33,720 nucleotides of DNA from Deltaproteobacteria bacterium (GTDB lineage Bacteria; Myxococcota_A; Polyangia; JAAYKL01), in contig JAFGXQ010000162.1 in NCBI GenBank assembly GCA_016936575.1, positions 1 to 33,720 of the forward strand. Direction: 5' to 3'. Positions 24,080 through 31,951 of the stretch are shown here, one piece after another (the first letter of the stretch is position 1; every line of letters begins with the position of its first letter). Below the pieces are notes generated by a model that did no database searches, was not told where the DNA came from, and saw only the letters and a list, made by a program, of their open reading frames with translations. A program made the position numbers and the translations under genes.

Positions 24080-25933
24080 TTACTCCATTAGTAAATTGGA
24101 ATGGTTTTTTCGGTAGGCGCCGGGGGTAAGGTTGGTGACTTTTTTGAATGCGCGAATCAGGTGATGTTGGGAGTTGAATCCACAGGCCTGGGCGATTTGT
24201 TCCAGCGTGAGCAGGGTGGTGGAGAGAAGTTTTTTGGCCCGTTCAATTCTGATGTTTCGCAAATAATTCAGGTATGACGTGCCTGTGGCCTGTTTAAAGA
24301 CGCGCGTGAATACCGGAACCGAGAAACCCGCTTTTCTGGCAACCTCGGGCAGAGGAAGCGGTTCAAAATAATTATCTTTCAGATATTGCAATGTTGCTTC
24401 GAGCAGCATCACACTGGGGCCCCGCCAGGCCTTGGTTGACACGAAACTGAGTCGTTGCACGGAGTCATTGAAGCTGTCAATCAGCTGTTCGATACTGCGG
24501 GTTTCTTCAACCCGTACCGTGAGGTCATTGATAAACGAATTGCGGGCATCCTGCCGCATCGGATTGCGGCGTTGCACGGTATTGAACATTTGAAACAAGG
24601 TTGCCAGAAATTGACCGCGAATCACTTCAATACGCTGATTGGCGTAGCGGAGCACAAATTGTACGTACCTGTCGGCAGCGAGCTTAAGTGTGGTGCTTCC
24701 TTCCCGGTTCAATGCTTCGAGCAGTTCGTCGGCGGACTGCTGCAGCTGGGCGTATTTGAATTTTTCCTCATCGCCGTATTCGTCGTGAAACAGAATATCT
24801 TTTTCGAGCTGTACACACATGTGCACCGCCATGACCGCTTCCTGATGGGATTCATTCAGTGGGGCGCCCGGTGTGAGCGAACGACCGATACCGACCACCG
24901 CGTTTACACCGAATCGCTCTACCACAAAATCGCGAAATTTCTGCGCACGCTCCCGAAGTTCCAGTCGGGAGCGTGCTTTGCTTTTTCCGCGCTTGCACGA
25001 TGTGACAATCGATACACCGTAGTCCTGCAGCGCTGTTGCTGCGGTGTCATCCATGTTGCGCGCGAAGCGAATGCACTCCCGTTGAATCTCGGCATTTCGC
25101 AACAGTGTTTTGACCGGGTCGAGCAGCGCCTTTTGAGAGTCCAGCGGCATCAGCGTCATGGCCGTTGTGGGTAGACTGTCAATACCGATGCCCACTTTCA
25201 TCCAATCGGTCAGTTTTCCCACAAAGTGCCAGGGGGGCGGCAGGAACTTATTGGGGGTAATGATGGAGTCCACCCAGTCCCGGATAGGCCAGTACTTGGC
25301 AAACACATCGCTGTTAATGTTGTCGATTTCACGGCGGATATCAGTGTCGTCATACCCGCTGGTCAGATATCGTGCGTACTGCGCGAAAAATGATTTCACC
25401 GCTTCGAGCAGGGGCGGCTCAAATACCGGGAGTTCCAGCAGCATGCGAACGTAATGCACGAAATCCCGATTGGCGCTGGCGGCTTCCTGCCCGGTCATCG
25501 CCCGCCACGCACGGCTGATGGTTTCCCAGTTCGGGGGCTTCAGCAGAAACTGACCGGCGTACAGATATGCCCGGGGACGTCCGGGTTCCTCAGGCAGCGG
25601 ATGAAACAAATCATATGTGCCGAATAATTCTTTAATGACCACATTATTTGTGAGGTCCGCTTCAGACAGGGCTTCGGCGTAATGCGAATCGCGTACGTGG
25701 TCTTTGCCGAAATAGGATTCAAAGTGTTGTGGGCGAAGCATTAGATTGTTGGGTTGGGCCAAATCCATCCATACGAGTGCCTTTTCTCCCTCCCGGGTGT
25801 CTTTTTCCGGATTCCACTCGATGAGGTAGACAGGAAGTTCCGGCCGAAGAATGATGGCATTGTGAATCGCATATGCGTTCTTCAGCCGCTCCCGCCAGTC
25901 AAAATTGGCCGCTTCGGCCTGTTGCTGTGTCAT
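24080..25933 (-). CDS. Long AraC-family transcriptional regulator
   Basis: The protein has 617 residues from the ATG at 25933, which has AGGA five bases upstream; an ATG at 25969 lacks one. The C-terminal 100 residues hold a two-HTH AraC domain (LPEVARKAGFSVPVFTRVFKQ and ITLEQ-like LLTLEQIAQACGFNSQHHLIRAFKK). The large N-terminal part (1-500) is cytoplasmic, without membrane helices. It includes a stretch like degenerate GGDEF/YesN regions (RDFVVERFGVNAVVGIGRS...SHQEAVMAVHMCVQ). The ligand and targets are unknown. It is divergent from the AmrS-like gene at 26226, across a 292-bp region that may carry its sites. Confidence 0.85.
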   Translation of the reverse strand: MTQQQAEAANFDWRERLKNAYAIHNAIILRPELPVYLIEWNPEKDTREGEKALVWMDLAQPNNLMLRPQHFESYFGKDHVRDSHYAEALSEADLTNNVVIKELFGTYDLFHPLPEEPGRPRAYLYAGQFLLKPPNWETISRAWRAMTGQEAASANRDFVHYVRMLLELPVFEPPLLEAVKSFFAQYARYLTSGYDDTDIRREIDNINSDVFAKYWPIRDWVDSIITPNKFLPPPWHFVGKLTDWMKVGIGIDSLPTTAMTLMPLDSQKALLDPVKTLLRNAEIQRECIRFARNMDDTAATALQDYGVSIVTSCKRGKSKARSRLELRERAQKFRDFVVERFGVNAVVGIGRSLTPGAPLNESHQEAVMAVHMCVQLEKDILFHDEYGDEEKFKYAQLQQSADELLEALNREGSTTLKLAADRYVQFVLRYANQRIEVIRGQFLATLFQMFNTVQRRNPMRQDARNSFINDLTVRVEETRSIEQLIDSFNDSVQRLSFVSTKAWRGPSVMLLEATLQYLKDNYFEPLPLPEVARKAGFSVPVFTRVFKQATGTSYLNYLRNIRIERAKKLLSTTLLTLEQIAQACGFNSQHHLIRAFKKVTNLTPGAYRKNHSNLLME

Positions 25934-26225
25934 TTTGTTCCTAAGTGAGGTCGTTATTGCAGTTGCCATGGGATCCCATCGTCGACCCCGGTATCCTTGT
26001 GAGTATAACGTATTTTTTTTATCAAAACTATGTACGTTTTCAAGTATACCTTCGTCTGTTATTGAAAAACTGCCGCTGCAATTTTTCGGTTAAAGTTGCG
26101 CTTTCGGAAAAAAAGGATGTTCAAAAAATGAGAACGGGAAAATTATTTTACCAGTCGTGTTCGATTGATTCCCGAGCCGGTTTTCAGTAGTATTTTCCCA
26201 GTGCTCCGGATAATCGGGAATCATC

Positions 26226-27341
26226 ATGGGTAAATCGAGGAGACAGTTTCTTCAGTTGTGTGCCGCCGGCATGGCGGCATGTGGTGCAAATCCCCTGTTT
26301 GCGCTGGATTCGTCCTCTACACCGAATGCCAGAGAGGCCATGCACTACGAAAAACTGTCCGATCGTCGCGTGCGGTGTCAGCTATGCCCGCGGGAATGCG
26401 TGGTGGCGGATTTGGAGCGGGGAACCTGCGGCGTTCGGGAAAACCGCGATGGCAAATATTTCACCTTGGTTCATTCGAATCCATGCGCGTTGAACAACGA
26501 CCCAATCGAAAAAAAGCCACTGTTTCATTTTCATCCGGGTATCAATGCTTTTTCGTTGGCTACGGCCGGTTGCAATATGGAATGTCGTTTCTGTCAGAAT
26601 TGGGAAATCAGCCAGTTTCGCCCGGAGCAGGTGCCGTCTGAACGGTATACCCCCGATGATATTGTGGTGTCGGCACAGCGGGTGGGAGCCGGCGCCATTG
26701 CATTCACGTATTCCGAACCGGTTATTTTTTATGAATATATGCGCGATATTTGCCTGGCGGCCCGGGGAACCGGGCTCGGGAGGGTGATGATTTCCAACGG
26801 TTATATCCAGTCGAAACCGATGAAACAACTGCTGCCCTATCTGGACGCGGTGAAGATCGATTTTAAAGCGTTCAGCGAGTCGTTTTACCGTGATACCTGT
26901 TCTGCCCATCTTGCGCCGGTGCTGAAAACGTTGCAGTTGATTCACGATGCCGGGGTATGGCTGGAACTGGTGATATTGGTGATCCCTACCCTGAACGACT
27001 CAGAGAGGGAATTTGATGCGATGACCCGTTGGGTGGTTCAGAAACTGGGGCGTGATGTGCCGTTGCATTTTACTCGGTTTCATCCGATGTACAAATTACA
27101 GAATCTGCCGCCCACGCCGGTTTCAACCCTCGAGAAGGCCCGCGAAATCGCTCTGAAAAACGGCGTTCGGTATGCGTATGCGGGAAATGTCCCGGGGCAT
27201 CCGTCGGAAAATACGGTGTGTCCCTTTTGCCACACAACCCTGATTCAGCGTCGTGGGTTCCACATTATGTACAACCGAATCCAAGACAGTCGCTGCCCGA
27301 AATGCAAAAAAACGATCGCCGGAAAGTGGCACCGTGATTGA
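26226..27341 (+). CDS. amrS: AmrS-like radical SAM enzyme with Tat-type N-terminus
   Basis: This 371-residue protein fits the AmmeMemoRadiSam radical SAM family: an N-terminal Cys cluster (C51, C54, C58, C68 in CQLCPRECVV...GTCGVRENR), then LATAGCNMECRFCQNW (C116, C120, C123, the SAM-cluster CX3CX2C), and a C-terminal CPFC...CPKC zinc ribbon. The first residues SRRQFLQLCAAGMAACGA form a twin-arginine signal, so the folded enzyme may be exported or anchored. Radical SAM proteins are normally cytoplasmic, so this is odd, though Tat-like ends are known in this family. AmrA and AmrB are not in the window. The substrate is unknown. Confidence 0.88.
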   Translation: MGKSRRQFLQLCAAGMAACGANPLFALDSSSTPNAREAMHYEKLSDRRVRCQLCPRECVVADLERGTCGVRENRDGKYFTLVHSNPCALNNDPIEKKPLFHFHPGINAFSLATAGCNMECRFCQNWEISQFRPEQVPSERYTPDDIVVSAQRVGAGAIAFTYSEPVIFYEYMRDICLAARGTGLGRVMISNGYIQSKPMKQLLPYLDAVKIDFKAFSESFYRDTCSAHLAPVLKTLQLIHDAGVWLELVILVIPTLNDSEREFDAMTRWVVQKLGRDVPLHFTRFHPMYKLQNLPPTPVSTLEKAREIALKNGVRYAYAGNVPGHPSENTVCPFCHTTLIQRRGFHIMYNRIQDSRCPKCKKTIAGKWHRD

Positions 27342-27492
27342 TTCATCAACTGGATTATTTTTTTCTGTTCTGTATGGATTTTTTAGCGGTTTTCCGGTAC
27401 TAGGGGTATTTGACTGAATAAATTAACTTTGAATTTTGAAACGTTTCGCAGTTCCAGAGCTAATCTGGAAAAATTACGAAGGAGACAATAAA

Positions 27493-27714
27493 ATGGCAAT
27501 AGAAGTAGTTGCGCCCATGGTTGGCAAAGTTGTAAAAATTATCGCTCAGCCCGGAACCGAAGTATCTGAAGATGATCCCATTTTGATGCTGGAGGCAATG
27601 AAAGTGGAAATGCCCGTGGGTGCACCGGAAGACGGTGTAGTGAAAGAAATTAAAGTTGCTGAAGGCGATACGGTTGAGGGCGAGCAGGTTGTTGCCATTC
27701 TCGAAGAAAGCTAG
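27493..27714 (+). CDS. Stand-alone biotin/lipoyl carrier protein
   Basis: The protein has 73 residues, with AAGGAG eight bases before the ATG at 27493; an in-frame ATG at 27436 lacks one. The whole protein is a biotinyl domain with the EAMKVEM motif (K37 is modified). It resembles carrier subunits of acyl-CoA carboxylases or decarboxylases that are encoded apart from the enzyme. It would be biotinylated by BirA (11638-12435). No carboxylase is nearby, so the partner is unknown. It is followed by the aminotransferase gene after 51 bp. Confidence 0.93.
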   Translation: MAIEVVAPMVGKVVKIIAQPGTEVSEDDPILMLEAMKVEMPVGAPEDGVVKEIKVAEGDTVEGEQVVAILEES

Positions 27715-27765
27715 CCGTTGGTTGTTTTCGCTATTCCCATACCACGCTGATGTTTTATCCGGCAT

Positions 27766-28899
27766 ATGAGTCGAACCTATAAAATCAGTCTGGCCGCGCC
27801 CTATATTAACGAGAAAATCGAGTCTGAAGTGTTATCGGTCATTCGCTCCGGCTGGTTGGTTGCAGGTCCCAAAGTAGATGCGTTTGAACAGAAACTTTGT
27901 GAAATTACCGGTCGCAAGCACGCGGTGGCGGTATCCTCCGGCACCGGCGCATTGCTTTCGGCGATGGTGGCGATGGGTATCGGCCCTGGCAGTACAGTGA
28001 TTGTTCCCGCGTTCACGTTTCCGGCGCCGGCAAGTGCGGCGGCGTTCCTGGGGGCGTCCATTCGGCTTTGTGACGTGGATGCGCACACCATGAATATCTC
28101 CGTGGCGTCGTTGAAGGCAGTGCTGGAGGAACGCGTATCTCTGGTGGTGGGAATCGACCAGTTCGGCAACCCGTGTCCGGCATCTGATTTGGCTGCGGTT
28201 TGCGAAGACGCCGGCGTCCCCTTACTGGTGGATGCTGCGTGTTCCATCGGTGCGACCCTGTACGAGCGCCCGTGCGGCGCGTTTGGCGATGCATCGATTC
28301 TAAGTTTTCATCCACGTAAAATTGTGACCACGGCCGAAGGGGGGGCTGTCCTTACCGACAATGATGAAATTGCGACAGAAGTGAGACGCTTCCGCAATAT
28401 CGGGTTGGAGGACGGCGTGTTTAAAAAGGTGGGCTTTAATTTACGTCCTTCCGAAATGGGCGCCGCCATGGGGCGGGTTCAGCTGGATTTGCTTGATGAC
28501 CTGATTGCGAGACGGCGCGAGCTGGCGGAATTGTATGCGGCATTGCCGTTGGGTTTTCAGCAGCCGATTTCCGATGCGCGGATGAACTACCAGACACTGG
28601 CTGCGGTTCTTCCGATGACGAAACGGGACGGAACGCCGTTCGGCGTAGATATTCGTTCGGATTTTCTGACATTTTTGGCCGACCGGGGAATTCAGGCCCA
28701 GGTGGCCAGCTACCATCTGGCCCGAATCGATTGGTTGGTGCGGCAGGAGAGGGTCCGTCCGGAAGACACCCCTATTTGTTCGCGGCTGCACGATTTCGGG
28801 ATTGCATTGCCCATGCATTGTGGATTGACCGATGATGATGTAAAAGAAGTGGTGGATGTGTGTTTGGACTGGCTTGAACAAAGGAGCGCAGACGTATGA
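27766..28899 (+). CDS. DegT/DnrJ/EryC1/StrS-family PLP aminotransferase
   Basis: The protein has 377 residues. It shows the sugar aminotransferase pattern: SGTGALLSAM (58-67), VPAFTFPAPASA, DxD-type DVDAHTMN, VDAACSIGA (155-163) and SFHPRKIVTTAEGG with PLP-lysine K185. It would aminate a 3- or 4-keto nucleotide sugar or a related cyclitol to give amino-sugars for polysaccharide or antibiotic-like glycans. The last base pairs overlap the next gene (ATGA at 28896-28899), so it is co-translated with an ABC ATPase. No sugar synthesis genes are adjacent; the substrate is unknown. No clear Shine-Dalgarno precedes the ATG. Confidence 0.92.
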   Translation: MSRTYKISLAAPYINEKIESEVLSVIRSGWLVAGPKVDAFEQKLCEITGRKHAVAVSSGTGALLSAMVAMGIGPGSTVIVPAFTFPAPASAAAFLGASIRLCDVDAHTMNISVASLKAVLEERVSLVVGIDQFGNPCPASDLAAVCEDAGVPLLVDAACSIGATLYERPCGAFGDASILSFHPRKIVTTAEGGAVLTDNDEIATEVRRFRNIGLEDGVFKKVGFNLRPSEMGAAMGRVQLDLLDDLIARRRELAELYAALPLGFQQPISDARMNYQTLAAVLPMTKRDGTPFGVDIRSDFLTFLADRGIQAQVASYHLARIDWLVRQERVRPEDTPICSRLHDFGIALPMHCGLTDDDVKEVVDVCLDWLEQRSADV

Positions 28900-29663
28900 G
28901 TGAACCTGTGTTGATGGTTGATGTCCGGAACGTACGAAAAACATTCCGCATCGGTTTTTTTCGAAAGCGGGTCGAAGCGGTTCGCGGTGTGAGCTTTTCT
29001 GTGGAGAAGGGCGAAATATACGGTCTGCTTGGACCCAACGGCGCGGGAAAGACCACCACGCTGAAGACCATGATGGGGCTGATTTCCGCAGACGGTGGAA
29101 GCATTCAGTTGCTTGGGAAAGACGCATCGTCACACAGAAGCCGGGAAAATATCGGATACCTGCCGGAACACGCGTACTTTCACGAGTACCTGACACCGGT
29201 GGAGCTGCTCGATTTCTACGGAAAGCTCTACGGAATGAGCCAGAAGTCGATTCGCGATAAACAAAGCGCATTGCTCGAAAAAGTGGGGCTGACCGATGCC
29301 GCGAAACGGCCCCTGAAAAAATTTTCCAAAGGAATGCTGCAGCGGGTAGGGCTGGCCCAGGCGTTGCTGGCGGACCCGGAGTTGCTCATTCTGGACGAGC
29401 CCATGAGCGGGTTAGACCCCATCGGACGCAAATTCGTCGCGGATTTAATTGTGGAGCTGAACCGCAGCGGAAAAACGATTTTGTTTTCGTCGCATATTTT
29501 GTCCGATGTGGAGCGTCTTTGTTCCAGGGTGGCTATTTTGCGTAAAGGCGAGAAGGTTGCCGAGGGGCGGCTGGAAGATTTGCTGAAACACGATGATGGA
29601 ACCGAAGAAACACTGGAGTCGCTTTTCGTTCGAAAGGCGATGGAAGAGACGCCTGCCAACTAA
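28896..29663 (+). CDS. ABC transporter ATP-binding subunit (ABC-2 exporter type)
   Basis: This 255-residue cytoplasmic ATPase has Walker A LGPNGAGKTTT, signature FSKGMLQRVGLAQ, Walker B LLILDEPMSGLDP and H-loop FSSHIL. The long C-terminal region (about 220-255) is as in CcmA/NodI-like exporter ATPases. AAGGAG precedes the ATG at 28896. No permease gene is found on either side (the next gene codes for a TPR protein), so the membrane partner is elsewhere or missing. Co-translation with a DegT aminotransferase suggests a glycan export link, which is inference. Confidence 0.93.
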   Translation: MSEPVLMVDVRNVRKTFRIGFFRKRVEAVRGVSFSVEKGEIYGLLGPNGAGKTTTLKTMMGLISADGGSIQLLGKDASSHRSRENIGYLPEHAYFHEYLTPVELLDFYGKLYGMSQKSIRDKQSALLEKVGLTDAAKRPLKKFSKGMLQRVGLAQALLADPELLILDEPMSGLDPIGRKFVADLIVELNRSGKTILFSSHILSDVERLCSRVAILRKGEKVAEGRLEDLLKHDDGTEETLESLFVRKAMEETPAN

Positions 29664-29694
29664 AAAATAACCACATGAACACTGTTTTTGTTTA

Positions 29695-29723
29695 TTGACC
29701 TCTACCGGCGGCCGGAATATAGT
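29695..29723 (+). promoter_or_regulatory. Sigma70-like promoter of the TPR-BamB operon
   Basis: There is a -35 TTGACC (29695-29700), an exact 17-bp spacer, and a -10 TATAGT (29718-29723). Transcription would start near 29730, upstream of the GTG at 29763, and rules out an in-frame TTG start at 29688. Confidence 0.7.
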
Positions 29724-29762
29724 CCGCCCGTCAATGAATTAGAACCAAGGAGCACTTTCAAA

Positions 29763-30629
29763 GTGGGACGTAAAAAAATAGTCAAAAAAGATAGTTCAGA
29801 TAAGCGAGATGATTTAGACCCCAGCAAGGACGAATTCGTACAGAAGTCTATGTCGTTTCTGGATTGGGTGGTGGAGCGTCGGAAACAAGTCGGCTTGCTG
29901 CTCGGGACCGTTCTGGTGGTCTGGGTCGGTGTGATTGTGTACAATCACGTTACAGAGCAGAAGATTCAAGATGCGTCAGCCGTTCTTTCCGAGGGCTTGG
30001 AAGCGACGATTGCGCCGATTGCCGGCGCCGATGTGACCGATGCTCAGGGCGAGGAATTGACGTACGCGTCGCGTGAAGCGCGGGCCAAAGAGGCGGTGTC
30101 TCGGTTGGATAAGGCTATCAAGGAGACACAGGGAACGCCGGTGGCATCGGTGGCCAAGTTGGCCAAGGCAGCGGCTTTGGTGGACGAAGGCAAGCTCGAT
30201 GAGGGAATCGCCCTGTATAAGCAATGTTTGAACGACAAGTCTCTTGAGGTGTTTAAAGAAAGCATCCTGGCGGCATTGGCTGCGGCGTTGGAATCCAAGG
30301 GGAATGACGAAGAAGCGCAAAAAACCTATCAGCAATTGGCGGAGTCGTCTACCGGTCGCATTGCCATGTGGGCGCGATTGGGGATTGCATCCATTTTGCA
30401 TCGTCGCGGTGAAGAACTCGAAAAAGCGGAGACCATGTTGAAAAGTATCGTGGATGAAGTGGTTGCATCGAGCGAACCCAGCAAAAATGACTACCTGTTG
30501 GTTCAGGCCAGAACTCAGTTGTTGGCTATTAATCCCGATGCAGACGTTCCCGAAATTCCCGAAGGCATTAACCCGATGATCTTGCAGCAGCTGATGCAGG
30601 CCCAGCAGGCGGGTGGAGCAGCTCAGTGA
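29763..30629 (+). CDS. YfgM-like TPR protein with N-terminal membrane anchor
   Basis: The protein has 288 residues from GTG 29763, ten bases after AAGGAG; the promoter at 29695-29723 supports this start. A charged N-terminus (KKIVKKDSSDKRDDL) precedes one membrane helix (about 43-62), then TPR-like helical pairs (AKLAKAAALVDEGKLDEGIALYKQ and AALESKGNDEEAQKTYQQLAE). It ends with an Ala/Gln-rich tail. The layout and the direct coupling to a BamB-like gene match the E. coli yfgM-bamB order, where YfgM is an inner-membrane partner of SecYEG and periplasmic chaperones. The 4-nt GTGA overlap couples it to the next gene. Confidence 0.8.
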   Translation: MGRKKIVKKDSSDKRDDLDPSKDEFVQKSMSFLDWVVERRKQVGLLLGTVLVVWVGVIVYNHVTEQKIQDASAVLSEGLEATIAPIAGADVTDAQGEELTYASREARAKEAVSRLDKAIKETQGTPVASVAKLAKAAALVDEGKLDEGIALYKQCLNDKSLEVFKESILAALAAALESKGNDEEAQKTYQQLAESSTGRIAMWARLGIASILHRRGEELEKAETMLKSIVDEVVASSEPSKNDYLLVQARTQLLAINPDADVPEIPEGINPMILQQLMQAQQAGGAAQ

Positions 30630-31837
30630 TCTTCTTCGGCACCTCACGTTATTTTTTTCTTTTCATACTTCTTGCGGTTGTTATCGGATGCAGCAGCGCA
30701 CCGAAAGAATCAACGTTGAAAAGCAGCTACGAAAACGAGCAATTGCTTCGCTTCCGCTGGAAGAAGAAGCTGTTTTCAAATGTTCCCAATTTTCAGGTTC
30801 CCGAGTTTTATGAAGAGAACGACAGGTTTGCTCCCGTCGAAACAGGGTCGGCCGCGTTTGATACCGATGCCAAGCGAATTTTTGCCGGCGCCACCGTCGG
30901 CGGATTTTACTGTATGGAATCCTACGGCGGAGAAACCATCTGGCGATTTGATTTGGATGACCCGGTCGGTTCCAGACCCTACTATGATTCTGCTCGGCGC
31001 AGTGTATATTTCGGTGCGGATGACGGATATTTATATCGACTTCATGCTCGTTCCGGGCGGTTGATTTGGAAGACCGACACCGGGGCCGAGTTGCGGCGCG
31101 ATATACAGATGGTGGAAGATACACTGTTTGTGATGAATGCCGACAACACCGTACTGGCCGTTGACCCCGAAGGGGGAGAAATCATTTGGCGATATCGCCG
31201 TGACCCGGTGGGGGGGTTCTCGTCCGTCGGATACGCTGATGTACGTATCGCGGGCAATACCGCCCTCGCAGGGTTCAGTGACGGGTATGTTGCAGCGCTG
31301 GATGCGGGAACCGGGGTTGAAAAATGGGTGATGGATTTAGCTACCGATGCGGTACAGGATGCCGATGCGGACGATGTGCTGCTTGTGGATGTGGACGCCA
31401 CGCCTGTGGTGGTCGACAACACCGTAGTGGTCGCATCCCTGGCGGGCGGAGTGTACGGGCTGGATTTTGCGTCCGGCAGCGTTCGTTGGATTCGGTCCGA
31501 TATAACGAAAGTGACCGGAGCGGCCGCTTCCAACGGTGAGGTCTACCTGGTGCGCTCCGGCGCGCGGGGAATGATTGCGATGAATCCGCAGAACGGTCAA
31601 ACCATTTTGGAACGCGGTTTCGGCCTCGGATTGAAAGCGGACCCGGTGGTATACGACGACGACGTGTTGTTGGTATCGGATAGTGAAGCCGGTCTGTACA
31701 TGGTATCCGGAGGAACGGGCCGGATTCTCAATCTTCTCGATATGTACGGCGGCTTTTTCGCCCGCCCGGTGGAGTACGCCGGATACATGCTCATCATGGG
31801 CAACTGGTCCACCCTCTTTTCCTTCGCAATTAACTGA
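30626..31837 (+). CDS. bamB: BamB-like outer-membrane assembly lipoprotein
   Basis: The protein has 403 residues, starting with GTG at 30626. The lipoprotein signal ends in AVVIGC (Cys22). The rest is a PQQ-type beta-propeller with recurring YxxDAxTGxxxW blades (GYLYRLHARSGRLIWKTD; VLAVDPEGGEIIWRYRR; YVAALDAGTGVEKWVMD; VYGLDFASGSVRWIRSD). BamB supports BamA in inserting outer-membrane proteins. The gene order with a YfgM-like partner agrees. Other outer-membrane propeller proteins of this family are an alternative. Confidence 0.85.
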   Translation: MIFFGTSRYFFLFILLAVVIGCSSAPKESTLKSSYENEQLLRFRWKKKLFSNVPNFQVPEFYEENDRFAPVETGSAAFDTDAKRIFAGATVGGFYCMESYGGETIWRFDLDDPVGSRPYYDSARRSVYFGADDGYLYRLHARSGRLIWKTDTGAELRRDIQMVEDTLFVMNADNTVLAVDPEGGEIIWRYRRDPVGGFSSVGYADVRIAGNTALAGFSDGYVAALDAGTGVEKWVMDLATDAVQDADADDVLLVDVDATPVVVDNTVVVASLAGGVYGLDFASGSVRWIRSDITKVTGAAASNGEVYLVRSGARGMIAMNPQNGQTILERGFGLGLKADPVVYDDDVLLVSDSEAGLYMVSGGTGRILNLLDMYGGFFARPVEYAGYMLIMGNWSTLFSFAIN

Positions 31838-31844
31838 TTGTTTC

Positions 31845-31862
31845 TTGCTGCGAAAGCGGCAA
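31845..31862 (+). terminator. Weak hairpin after the bamB-like gene
   Basis: TTGCTGC-GAAA-GCGGCAA forms a 7-bp stem with one G-U pair and a GNRA-type loop, seven bases after the stop. A second 6-bp stem (AATTGT/ACAATT) follows at 31861-31880, overlapping its last bases. There is no T tract, so termination is uncertain. Confidence 0.3.
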
Positions 31863-31951
31863 TTGTGAAAATCGACAATTCCTGTTATTCGGTGTGATGT
31901 TATTATATTGTATGGAGCATGCGCTTTGTAGATAAGGCAAGGGGATAATCA

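Noticed and set aside
25934..26225. Small coding frame in the gap between the AraC and AmrS-like genes
   Set aside because: The longest frame (about 25945-26190) overlaps the AraC start region, has no ribosome binding site and no recognisable domain; the gap is better read as a divergent control region.
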